Origin: Rhyacophila brunnea
Lineage: Eukaryota; Arthropoda; Insecta; Trichoptera; Rhyacophilidae
Assembly (NCBI GenBank): GCA_022495005.1
Contig: JAGYXB010001095.1
Coordinates: forward strand, 806,001-870,000
DNA: 64,000 bases
Direction of reading: 5' to 3'
Below the pieces are notes generated by a model. The model did not search any database. It was not told the origin of the DNA and was given only the letters and a program-made list of their open reading frames with translations. The position numbers and the translations under genes are program-made. Below, piece after piece: positions 33,300 through 42,889 of this stretch. Within the stretch, counting starts at the first letter, position 1; every line of letters begins with the position of its first letter.

Positions 33300-33477
33300 T
33301 TCGTAGGTGCCACATGTAATACGGTAATTTTGATCGATCAGTATTCTGACAGGTCTATTTCCGTGCAACGTATAATAATTGTATAATTGTTAAACATTTC
33401 TGTATCAATAATTATAGTATCAACATAATATAGAAGTTTACTCTCAAGCTTCCTATGTATTTTCTATATTTTCTACG

Positions 33478-33660
33478 TTTTATAACTATGCGCTTTTTTC
33501 CACTTTTTACTACACCGATACGCCTCTGCCTGATTACCTCGCATAAAATTAGATCAAATGATATTCAATTGTAATATATGTAATAATAAATAAATAAATA
33601 GATAATATAAGATGTAAAATCTATAAAATATCCTGGAGCCGGAGTGCAAAGTTATAAAGA
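33478..33660 (+). repeat. Interspersed repeat R6, copy 1
   Basis: Matches in reverse complement 53215-53415: GATACGCCTCT-TGCCTGAT and ACCTCGCA, AATTAGATCAAATG, and GAGCCGGAGTGCAAAGTT. Length about 190 bp; class unknown. Confidence 0.75.
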
Positions 33661-33935
33661 CAAGTGGCAACTCTAACTACTTTAATTTAGTTTGTGTGAT
33701 CATGTTTTTTTTTCATAAACGACAATGAATATTTATTATAATTGTTACGATAATATGATCTTATTTTTTATCTTTGTGTATTATATAATTTAGAAACAAC
33801 AACATGATATCCTCACGCTGACAAAACTAATTAAGCACTTGTCTCTGAAGCCATGAATGTAGCTTCGATCACGAGTCTTACATATATAATTTTCGTATTA
33901 ATACGAAGCGATGACTAATTTCAATCTGTCTTCAA

Positions 33936-34313
33936 CATGGCCCCCACATCCTGAAGCGGGCCCCCAGAATAGGATTTTTGGCGGGCTCCCCTACCAATCA
34001 CTAAGGATAAAAGCAGTGTGACACTCTACAGTAACATTTTCCAAATGGTGTATGCGATAAAACGCGATGAAAGTTTTTGTATTTATTAATACATCCATTT
34101 AAATTATGGAGTATTCGAGTATTGATATACAATTAAAAATAATAATATTACCGAAGGAAAATAGAGCCGCATGTGACTTTTTATTTACTAGTAAAGCAAA
34201 TTTGTGATGAGTGTTTATCTCACTTATCAGGTCGACTCGCCTCGCCGGGCCACTTCTGAGCCCGGGCCCCCAGGCTAGGGTCCTGTCAGCCCCCCCCTCT
34301 TGTGGGGGCCATG
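33936..34313. mobile_element. GC-rich TIR element R8, copy 2
   Basis: The cleanest copy: CATGGCCCCCACA at 33936-33948 and its exact inverse TGTGGGGGCCATG at 34301-34313. Subterminal GCGGGCCCCCAG and CCCGGGCCCCCAG follow each end. The terminal CATG is a palindrome shared by both flanks, so the exact TSD (AT, CATG or none) cannot be settled. Interior AT-rich, non-coding. Confidence 0.8.
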
Positions 34314-34321
34314 ATCCTTAG

Positions 34322-34390
34322 CGATGGTTTGGAGCTTGGAGAAGTCTTCATCCAGGGGTAAATTGATTCAGACTGGCAATGTTGATGATG
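34322..34390 (+). pseudogene. RTE-type LINE carboxy-terminal scrap
   Basis: Reads GLELGEVFIQG, stop, IDSDWQC and then stop codons, which corresponds to the RTE ending LGEAF-x-QQWID-x-D with one nonsense change. Third such scrap in the window. Confidence 0.55.
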
Positions 34391-34429
34391 TCGTGAGAGA
34401 CCCTGCTCACCGTACACGGTTAAAACTAA

Positions 34430-34640
34430 GGACCTGTGTGCATGAAAAGTCGTATAGAGCCATCGCTTGGCATGTAGCGTTCGCGCGTGAAAAATGAAAC
34501 ACCGATAAAGTGACGTTTATTGGCTGAAAATGCGTCACGCCGGAAAATTGGAAACGAGTTTAGGCAAATCGCTTCCACACGCCCTCGGGATTATACCAGA
34601 CGCAGTGTGAGGCAAATGGATAGCTTAGTGGGGTTTCTGT
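34430..34640. other. CpG-rich island, candidate conserved non-coding element
   Basis: Single-copy in the window, balanced composition, no inverted ends or frame. Includes AAAGTGACGTTTATTGGCTG and AAATGCGTCACG blocks. Confidence 0.3.
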
Positions 34641-34711
34641 ATCAACTATTTTCATATACGCGAATTTGTCACTAAAAATTTAGTGCATGGAAGAAAAACT
34701 GCATTATTTAT

Positions 34712-34800
34712 TGTCATCATCATCAGTGGATAAGAATTCATTGCCAGATGAAAGCCTTACCTAGCTGATTTTATTCCACTCGCTTCTATTAATTACGTTC
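34712..34800 (-). repeat. Probable LINE 3' end with (GAT)n tail
   Basis: GTCATCATCATCAGTGG followed by a short body; reversed, this is a LINE-type 3' end with a simple tail. No protein part remains. Confidence 0.4.
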
Positions 34801-35220
34801 GTATGAACCTAATTCCATAGTCCCTACTTAATTATATCTAGCTTTATATACCTTTCTGGCGTGTTCAGTCTACTAGATGGCTAGATTTATCCAATGATTG
34901 TCTCTTTTTTAATTATTAAGGGAACAAAGAGTTGCATTTTTATTACAAAATTATGTTTAATAATATAATAGTGAAAAGTTATTGCAACCAGAAAAGTTTC
35001 CATATACAAATTATAATATAGTTAAGCCTAACAAGATAGAAAGTAAGAAGAACATAAATATATAAAAACAAATTACACACGAAAAATGAGGAAGCATATA
35101 TTGAATAATTATAAGTATCAGTGATGTATTTTATCCATTTTCATATTAAGTGTTTAAATATTTTTTGCTCCTAAATAAACCATGTACACATTAATTAAAT
35201 ACTTTGAATTCTAATGGATT
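34801..35220. other. AT-rich stretch, nothing recognised
   Basis: No supported features. Confidence 0.4.
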
Positions 35221-35221
35221 T

Positions 35222-35823
35222 AAGTTTTGTACTATTCCATTTGAGTTCATTTTTGCGACCTGCGTTTCGCCTTTTTGCTTCTTCAGGCACTATGTGCACT
35301 CACCAGTGGTAAATATACACTGACAATGAATACAGTTAATTCTAACTTATATAATAAATTAATACAATAAACTTGGTAAAAACTGTATTATACATCTATT
35401 AAGTCAAAGATCAAGTATACAACAATTTTAATAGTTGAAGTGTTTATAAAAAAACCTTACCTAATACCCAATTAGATATAAAATCACTAATAATACATTT
35501 TTTAGACGTTTAAATCATCAATATTGGGAAATCAATGGTACTGGGTAATATATTGATAATTTATGGACTTAAGTAATGAGAAATATCAATACTAAACTAA
35601 TATAAATAACAATGGTATTAATAATCCATAATCAGTAAACTAAATGCAACAATCGCTGTTCCAAAATGTCAGGCTTAAAAAGAAATAAAAGCACTCAAAT
35701 TGGATAGAACAATGGGCTATTAAGAATGTATTAGTTGATCATTAAGGATAAGTAGGTTCTGAAACTGTGCTCTATGTATATCTAATATTATGTGTCACAA
35801 TTAAATGGAATAGTACAAAACTT
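35222..35823. mobile_element. Inverted-repeat element carrying hammerhead-like motif
   Basis: 21-bp perfect inverted ends, AAGTTTTGTACTATTCCATT plus T at 35222-35242 and the exact inverse at 35803-35823. The interior is AT-rich and non-coding, apart from a GC-richer stretch just inside the left end that, on the minus strand, resembles a hammerhead ribozyme. Penelope-like retroelements and retrozymes are known to carry hammerheads, so this could be a remnant or non-autonomous derivative of such an element; that is inference. No TSD found. Confidence 0.75.
35243..35301 (-). ncRNA. Hammerhead-ribozyme-like motif
   Basis: The minus strand contains CTGAAGA (core CUGANGA), a short stem II (GC, loop AAAAAG, GC), GAAAC, a two-base-pair stem III with a GCAG loop, and the cleavage triplet GUC (plus-strand 35257-35259). 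Stem I can form as TGC/GCA, then an internal loop, then GAGT/ACTC. One extra A sits between the core and stem II, and stem III is minimal, as in Penelope-type hammerheads. The layout is convincing; activity is doubtful because of the extra A. Confidence 0.45.
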
Positions 35824-35829
35824 CTATTC

Positions 35830-36345
35830 GAATTTAAAGTGAGTTGTAAGTAAAGTAAATAAGTTGAGTATACTATCAAGATTTTTTTACGTGGGAAAGT
35901 CGCTGATAATTTTCCCAATCTATTGGGTCCTTGTAATGAATCAAATACACACTTTCAGCAATGTATGCTCACTTAACTTAATACCTTTAGTTATGCTTTT
36001 ATGCATTTTTTTGTCAGTACCTACATATATATAATATTATCTATCATCCAACTTTTAATAACACGCTTTGCTAACCTAAGTATCTGGACTTCTTTTTTTA
36101 ACCTCAATACATTGCATTATATGAACGAAAAAAAAAGGATTTTGTAACTAGATTTTATATCGGCGTGATTTTGCGTGATAGTTGTTATTAAACAACTTTT
36201 GTACGCACCCACGTTAGACTAGTTTGTGCTTAAAACGGTGACGAACCCTATAATCCCGAGTTCAAACCCGCTGCTGATAAAAATGCATGGCATTTTTAAA
36301 ATATGAATTTGATATAGTGCAAGGACCAAAAGGATTGGGCGAGTG
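35830..36345. other. AT-rich stretch, possible tRNA-like scrap
   Basis: At about 36255-36280 GAGTTCAAACCCG resembles a box B, but no box A or stems accompany it. Otherwise nothing. Confidence 0.3.
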
Positions 36346-36361
36346 GTTAACAACTATTCTC

Positions 36362-36627
36362 TTCTTCTTCTTCTTCTTCAATGGCACTACAGCTCAAATC
36401 GAGCCCTGGCCTCATCCATCGCCGTCCTCCAGCCGGAACGGTCTTCCGCACATCTTTTCCAGTTCATGATTTTTAGCAGCTGGTTGGCATCTTTTGTAAT
36501 GTTGTCACCCCATCGTGTGCGTGGCTTTTCCACTGGCCTTTTCCCCCCTAGGTTTCCTTCGAGGATCTTCTTCGGTATCCGTGACTCAGGCATGCGCTGG
36601 ACATGGCCTGCCCAGTTTAGCCTCTGG
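36362..36627 (-). mobile_element. 5'-truncated RTE-like LINE insertion with TSD
   Basis: A 13-bp perfect TSD, AACAACTATTCTC, lies at 36349-36361 and 36628-36640. The minus strand ends in a (GAA)n tail at 36362-36379. The open frame reads LNWAGHVQRMPESRIPKKIL, then GGKRPVEKPRTRWGD and DRSGWRTAMDEARARFEL. GHV-x-RM-P...G-(K/R)RP-x-x-(R/K)PR-x-RW-x-D is the classic LINE ORF2 C-terminus. The fragment is still open, and with the intact TSD this suggests a recent insertion. It lacks all catalytic domains. Confidence 0.95.
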
Positions 36628-36984
36628 AACAACTATTCTCTATTTGGAGATAAAATTTAGGATAGATTGTACATGGTAATTTACTTTTAAAATAATATGA
36701 TATTAGCAGATACAATATATTTGTTTGTAACCAGAAAGTTATAGAATAACCGTTAAAGTATAGTTTTTTTTATCCATGTATAATAATATAATATGTGACA
36801 ATCAGGTAAGGGTTCCTCCAATCAAAAACAGGTTGCGAATCACTGCATTAATTACAGCCAACATAGTGGAAGAAAAACTTTGTAATATACTCATTTAAAA
36901 ACTTTTATAGCAATATAGTTCCATCGTCGAATATTTTTATTGCATTTTTAAAAAGATCCCTAAAATAACTTTGCCATTAACAAA

Positions 36985-37370
36985 AATTCCCGCCTTTCGC
37001 CGACCTCGCTATCAGTTTTCGCGCGGTTTTCGGACCTCCCATCCACCGTCCATTAGTCTCCGGCCGAAATGTTTTCGCCGCGCCTAATTGCAAAGAAACT
37101 TTGCCGAGCGGAACTTTGCCGAAATTCGCCGCTCATGACGGTTGTGTCAAATCCCCATCACCTGAAGAGACATGTTTATGTAAATTGGCTGACCGCTCTG
37201 CGGCCGAAATGTCCGAGGGACAAAGCAACGGTCCACTGATAATGTTTTTCTCCTCGCCGGGCAGAGTGCTTAGAAAAGTTTCCTACGCTTTTCTGAGATT
37301 AACCGTACCTAATGTACTGTGTATAATTTTCTCCGATTGTTCGGACAGAAGCGCAGTTTATAATTACTAG
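36985..37370. other. CpG-rich island, candidate exon or conserved element
   Basis: The most CpG-rich single-copy stretch in the window (CGCCTTTCGCCGACCTCG, TTTTCGCGCGGTTTTCGG). The word (G/C)GGCCGAAATGT occurs twice, at about 37061 and 37201. An 89-residue frame (37101-37370) shows no motif I recognise. It could be a promoter-type CpG island, a non-coding exon or an unknown repeat. Confidence 0.35.
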
Positions 37371-37654
37371 TATTTTTTTCGCCCACATCTCTGTACACGG
37401 GTATTTATAACTAACATAGGTATTCTATATAAACAGAGCATCTAAATGAGGTGCGTAGAAACAAAAACGACAGTTTCCATTTTCATAATATTTTGGGAAG
37501 ATATTTAAAAAAAAATCTTATATAATTAAATATAATAATAAGTTACTAGGTATAATTTTTGAAAAAAATATTTTTAAATGTTTTTGACATCTAATAAACA
37601 ACAGATATACAACATCTGTCACAGGATCAATAACACAGAAATGTATTCAAAACA

Positions 37655-38065
37655 TAAACTCTGCCATCACTCTCACCAGGAACATAAAAATATCACACGA
37701 ACTCACATAGGTCCTGGAGCAGTGCAAGCTTATCTAAAAAGATTTTAATTGAAGGACGATGACTGTGGTCCATGTGACGGCTACACATCTCAAGCTGTGT
37801 GACATGTCATCAACGACTGCCCTATACTAGAAAAGGAGCGGTGGACTCTCAGAACTCTATGTAGACATCATAACCATTAAATTAACCTCCAGAAATTTTA
37901 CGAAATATTAAACAACACAAACGCAAAATATTAAATTCTAGCTATAAAGAAAATTAAAGATATAAATGGAGGAACATAATAATTAACTCCACATCAATGT
38001 AACTAACCCTCCCAACCACCTTGTACGAAAAAGCAACGACATGGATATTTAAAAAAAATGTCTAA
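37655..38065 (+). mobile_element. I/R1/Jockey-type LINE, decayed second copy
   Basis: Nucleotide match to 18570-18988 with multiple stops and deletions: CTCTCACCAGGAACATAAAA, ATCACACGAACTCACA, AACTGCCCTATACTA-like GACTGCCCTATACTAGAAAA, and the 3' end CCACCTTGTACGAAAAAGCA with ACGACATGG. The relics of the zinc-knuckle (GACTGTGGTCCATGTGACGG) are recognisable. Confidence 0.88.
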
Positions 38066-38069
38066 TGAA

Positions 38070-38997
38070 ATACTATTCTTTGTAACACTTTTTTAATTAT
38101 ACATAAAAGATAGAAATCAGACATTTTTTTCAAATTGGAAATTGATGTTTTTGTTTCTAGAGCCCTCAAATATATTATTATAAAAATCAAACTGAATAAA
38201 ATGTTACTAAAACTGGTCATTCATTCTTCATTGCAGAGCGTATAGGTATATATGAAATTTGATTCCCATGAATCATGATCAGGCTCGAAAGCTTAGTAGA
38301 TTGTGCAGTCACCCAGACAGTGAAAAGAAGTGAGATTAGAATTCTACTTGATTACTTTTTTTGCAATATTTATCTTTTTTGAAGTATTCATTGCATATTA
38401 TTCATTCGTCCCGCAAGATACCTATTCTTTAATTCTTCGGTATTTTAGTTAGAAGAGATCTCAGCATCGAGTGGTCAATGTAGCAAGAATAGACAGTGCA
38501 TAATCGCCGAGGCGTGTTCGGAATACTATACCGGATAGTCTAAGGTCGACCGGCAGGTCTAAACAGAAATTAGTATTGTGGATGCTAGAATGACCGGTGC
38601 AAGAACATGGAAGACACTGGCACAGGATAGGAGAGATGAGGGAAGTTTTTTGGAGGAGGTTAAAGCTGCCCTGGGTTGTTAAGTTACTGATGGTGATTAC
38701 TGTAAACATCTCCACGGCAGACCTCCTAAAAGCTAGAGAGATGGCTGGGACTCTTGGGGGCTTTACAAAAACTTGAACAATTCTAGTTTATTGATATTAA
38801 TATGTTAGAATTCACAATATAAAAAACCTCGGTCAAAAATCTATGGCAAATACAAAAACACGTGGCTTAAATAAAATATTTTATGGCTGTCTTTAATATA
38901 CTCGTATCACGTGAAACCGCACCCTAACTGAGCATCAATATCTAGATATAGTCGATAGTTTTGTCTAGACTGGAATCAAACTACATTGACACTACGC
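38070..38997. other. Intergenic, nothing recognised
   Basis: 38470-38750 is GC-richer. Neither strand gives a family I recognise, though a minus-strand 84-residue frame (38461-38715) is open. Confidence 0.3.
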
Positions 38998-39415
38998 GGT
39001 TCCATGACAAAACAGAACAACGATAAATATAACTATGACCTTTCAGGAAAAATATAAATTTAATATTGAAATTGTCATATCTCTATTATGTTGATAGATT
39101 TTTAATAGCACAGATTTTCAATACGCCATAATAAATCAAATTATATACCTAATTTTTGCATTCCTATTCGCTAGAAAGCCTCAAATAAACGGGACTTAAC
39201 TCGGTGTTGCCGGCAAGCTTAGGATATCTCATCTTAATGAATATAATATGTTCAAAATGATTAGGTGACTAGGTATTTACAACGAAATAATGACCTAACC
39301 TAAACTAAATAGATTCCACAAAAATTAATGTTTCATTTTTCCCCTGGCTATTCTGTGTTGTCACGTTCTGTTTTATCATTTTATGTTTTGTCATGTTCTG
39401 TTTTGTCCGGTTACC
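38998..39415 (-). mobile_element. R5 element, reverse copy with both ends
   Basis: Ends GGTTCCATGACAAAACAGAA (left) and, inverted right end, GGTAACCGGACAAAACAGAA. Inside the right end (TGTTCTGTTTTGTC)-like words are repeated about four times. The core CGGTGTTGCCGGCAAGCTTA and TTTTCAATACGCC blocks match the other copies. Non-coding, about 420 bp. Confidence 0.8.
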
Positions 39416-39589
39416 ATATATTAATAATTTAATTCTTACTATATAATGTTAGTTATTTTTAATACAGTAGAAACTTGGGTAACTACATAATTAATGTTAA
39501 ACTAAATGCGTAAAATGTTTTAAATCAGTATTAGTTTTTATTTTAATTAGATACCTAATAATGTTAAGAGTATTTTGGGTTCAACAAAT

Positions 39590-39850
39590 TTCTCCTTGTG
39601 TTGAACGAACTTCAAAGGCAGTCGAAGCACTATTTCGCTTGTTCGAATATTGCACGTTTCCCTCCTGTGGGCCGATTTTCCTGCGTCCCGGTTATACCGT
39701 GGGGGGCGGTTATGGCCCGGTTGCCCGAAGCAAAGGCCCGGATTACCCCGGTGAATTTGTACGCTTAAGTGTTGGCCTAAAGTGACGGATATGGAGAATT
39801 ACGGTTAAGTATAGCCGTATTATTTACTGTGGAATCACGGTCGATGCTCC
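39590..39850. other. GC-rich island with a 74-residue frame
   Basis: CCCGGTTATACCGTGGGG and GGCCCGGATTACCCCGG stand out from the AT-rich surroundings. The frame 39561-39785 has no recognisable domain. Could be a conserved element or an unknown repeat. Confidence 0.3.
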
Positions 39851-39967
39851 GTTTACTATGAAAATAAATCAGGCTAACTAAGTTAAGTGTTTGTCTTTTT
39901 GATATACTAAGTGACACTTTGTTTAGAACAAACAAAAGCAATTTTACTACAGCCATAATAATTTAAA

Positions 39968-40408
39968 ATAATTACAAGATAAAATGAACTTTTTATATAC
40001 AACGTTTTTAAATTTTCTGTTGAATCATATAAACTTGACTTGCCTAGCTTAAACGATCAAAAAAAATGTACTTCATAGAAATAATACTGAAATGTCATAT
40101 TGATTTCCATAGTAACGCACGTATATATTAATATTAATAATTTAATTGCTAGGGCCCACTTAGCAACCAATAATAGTTTTACTTTTTACGGATTTCTTTC
40201 GAAATAGCTTTTCATACAAAACAGAATTAACTGAAAATGAAATCAATTCCACTTAAAGATGGCTAAAAATATTAAAAAATGCATTGACATCGTGTTCTGA
40301 TATATTATAAAAGTTTCAAATGTCTAGCTAGTCGGGAAGTTAGTTAAAAATCGATTGCAAGATTTGTACCGGACAAATAAGAATATGAGCTAAGAAAAAC
40401 GTTGTAAT
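39968..40408 (+). mobile_element. MITE family R4, copy B
   Basis: Runs from ATAATTACAAGATAAAA to GAAAAACGTTGTAA. It contains the family blocks ACAACGTTTTTAAATTTTCT, GAATCATATAAACTTGACTT, CATAGTAACGCACGTATATA and GTCTAGCTAGTCGGGAAGTT. The outer inverted ends are short (about 10 bp, TRATTACAA). Confidence 0.88.
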
Positions 40409-40414
40409 GTAATA

Positions 40415-41030
40415 AAAATTATTATTTCACCACGTGGTGCAGATGCATTATTTTATAGACGCTATAAGGGTAAAATTTATCATATATTTTAAAAAATAAA
40501 TTTGAAAGGACTTAATGATATTATATTAAAATTTTCTTTGCAATAAATAACTTTCGGCGTACTAATGCATCAGTACAGGACCAAAACACTGTGGTAAAAA
40601 TAGATAAATTTAGCTAAAATAAATTAAAAAAAATATGTACATATGCTCGTCTTTAGTAGACCATAAGAAACAGCACCTAATTGGAAAATCAGTACGTACA
40701 CAAAATTTCGTCAAGACTGGAATCATTCTACTGTATCACCGTGACCGACTAGATTCAGGCCGTGACACTAAATTGCTAATTACGATGGTAGTGCTAGTCA
40801 TTGATTATCTTCGAATACAATGTGGTAACCTGTTCGTAATAAATGAAGATATTCGATTGTATAGTTTGTTTAAATTATTTCAAAATGCGATAATCATTAT
40901 TTTCTACAAACGGTTTACCATATTGCATTCGAAGTATCCAGCACTACTATTATTCATATCACAGTCTGATAATAGTGGGCTTTAGTAGGTACGGTAAAAA
41001 CCATTCGTAGCTGTATTTTGCTAGTATTGA
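40415..41030. other. Intergenic, one unrecognised 116-residue frame
   Basis: The frame 40635-40985 includes CSSLVDHKKQHLIGKSVRTQ and a hydrophobic end. No family recognised; not promoted to a gene. Confidence 0.3.
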
Positions 41031-41034
41031 AATA

Positions 41035-41640
41035 GGTATTGTAGCAAACAACAACACAAATGCGAATCGCCCATATTGCCACTGCCTTTATGGGCCGATC
41101 GGGGACGGCAAAATTTGGAGGAAAACATACATTGATGAGCTTTGCGGTATCTACAAATATTACAGCGCAGATTAATCAAGATTGGGAGACTACGCTGAGT
41201 AACTCACGTGCACCGTAAGAGCGACAATGAATCGCTAAGGCTATACTTCAGCTGGGGCAAAGATCGTGACTACGCGACGCGCAGATTGTACAAACGACGC
41301 GTGCAGAAAAAAAGATAATTTATCATAAAAAAATCAACATGCGACCAGTAAACATTATATTTATTGTTATATTAGTAATAATAATAATTTATTCAATGAC
41401 ATGTTTTCTTTTTCGAGTAAATGCGTAACGTTTTTTAGTAATCTTTACACGATTTAAGAATATATTCCTCCGACGCCATCACAAAACAAATTGACGTGCT
41501 TATAGCTCGACTATCGCTCTCCGATTGGTAACGAGTCCTAAATTTCGTCCCACCTATTGTTGAAAAATATTTGCCGTTTCACTGATGGCTCTTAGAGAAA
41601 GAAGTATACCGAGAAATCAAATATGACGCAGGCTAAAATT
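41035..41640. other. CpG-containing region, unidentified
   Basis: Two GC-richer patches (41040-41320 and 41465-41640) without repeat ends or long frames. The first contains CGACGCGCAGATTGTACAAA and CGACGCG. Candidate conserved non-coding DNA. Confidence 0.25.
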
Positions 41641-42049
41641 CACTCGCTATTTGGAGCTTTCAACGATACTGATGTAGGTATGTATATATTTTTTTTAAGT
41701 TAAACTTTTTCACGCCTTTTGGTGATCCTTGATGAAAAAGTGTCATGCCATGATGATTCGTTAAACGAAAAAAAAGTGTCATGTGTAATCGAATCACGGA
41801 CCTATGTATCTGCATTATCAGGCGCGTACTTTGCCGTTACGTCACAATGGTCAATTTTATTAGTCTTGAGGCATATATTGGTATTTCGCAGGACTTCGAA
41901 TGAAGAAATTAAATGACTACCAGAAATACATTCTTTATGTACCTACTCGGAGTGTTGCTTGAAATCGTAGCCGGTGGCCTGTGTGACGCCTTGAATCTCA
42001 GATGGCGGCAGCTCCAGATATAGATAAGAAGAATCAATCATTAAAAAAT

Positions 42050-42480
42050 TTAGGGTAGCGATTTCCAAACTGGGAGGCGCGGAGTGTTGCAAAGGGAAGC
42101 GCAAAAAGTTTAACACAATTAATGTAGCCACAGGTTTGCAAATGCATAGTTTATACAACTATATAATATATAAACTACATAAAAAACAGTCGTATAAAAG
42201 GTTATTTGCAAACCTGTCTGAAAATATGTAGACCAATTTTATAATACCTCACTTCTATAGTATTGTGAAGCACGCTCTTGCTTTCGTAAAAAAATGAAAT
42301 AAAAGGTTCAAATCATAATGTTGAAATTTGAGGCAAATTTGTTTAGGAACGATAATTTTGTTAAACTTGTCTATTTGGTTGAAATTAAAAAAAAAAATAT
42401 GTGAAATGAATGAAATCAATGCAAGCACCACTAATCCATTCATTGATTAAAAAAACAAAGTGAAGGCATTCATAAAAAAT
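42050..42480 (+). mobile_element. hAT-type element remnant, 5' part
   Basis: TTTCCAAACTGGGAGGCGCG at 42063 is typical of hAT (ZBED/Charlie-like) 5' ends with its C-A-A-A-C-T-G-G-G core. Downstream the plus strand gives weak pieces of a hAT transposase (LKFEANLFRNDNFVKLV; then a broken KAFIKK before LELW). It runs straight into the fragment that opens the 13-kb duplication unit. Confidence 0.5.
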
Positions 42481-42675
42481 TGGAGCTTTGGAAATCAAAA
42501 TAACATAAAAAAGTTTTCCATGTTTCCACTTTTAAATGATTTCTGCAGCAGATACACTGAGGCAAACAAAAATCTATTTACTGAGTTCTCGGTTAGTTTG
42601 CTAATGCACTTTTCACATTATTTTATTAATAGTAAAAAAGGCGCTGCTTTGTTTCTGAACTATTCAATATTTTAA
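42460..42675 (+). pseudogene. hAT transposase fragment (GTF2IRD2/ZBED-like)
   Basis: The frame reads KNWSFGNQNNIKKFSMFPLL then NDFCSRYTEANKNLFTEFSV, followed by MHFSHYF. After correcting one base in the A-run at 42474-42479 the start becomes KLELW, as in KL-x-LW...F-x-MFP-x-L...L-x-x-F, the middle of GTF2IRD2-like hAT transposases. Zinc finger and catalytic ends are missing. The duplicated bases start inside this fragment. Confidence 0.7.
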
Positions 42676-42797
42676 ATATGTGGTTGTGCGTTGCAATTTG
42701 ATATAATACTTACATTATATTGATTGATACTTATAAGATTAATACCTAACTTAAATGATAACTCCCGTATATAATTTAGGGAACATGACATTAGAGC

Positions 42798-42888
42798 ACC
42801 ACACTGCCCTTAACCTCAGCGATAGGTATGTAGGCCCGCCAAAGATCCAGGCCTGGGGGCTCGCTTCAGGATGTGAGGCCCATGATTG
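42798..42888 (+). mobile_element. R8 element, right-end fragment
   Basis: CCTCAGCGATAGGTATGTAG, CCCGCCAAAGATC, GGGGGCTCGCTTCAGGATGT and GAGGCCCATG match the right end of 16103-16694 and the inverted 33936-34313. Its left half is not present. Confidence 0.75.
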
Positions 42889-42889
42889 A

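Noticed and set aside
40635..40985. 116-residue frame as a gene
   Set aside because: No recognisable domain and AT-driven composition (many I, L, F, N); stands alone in non-coding DNA.
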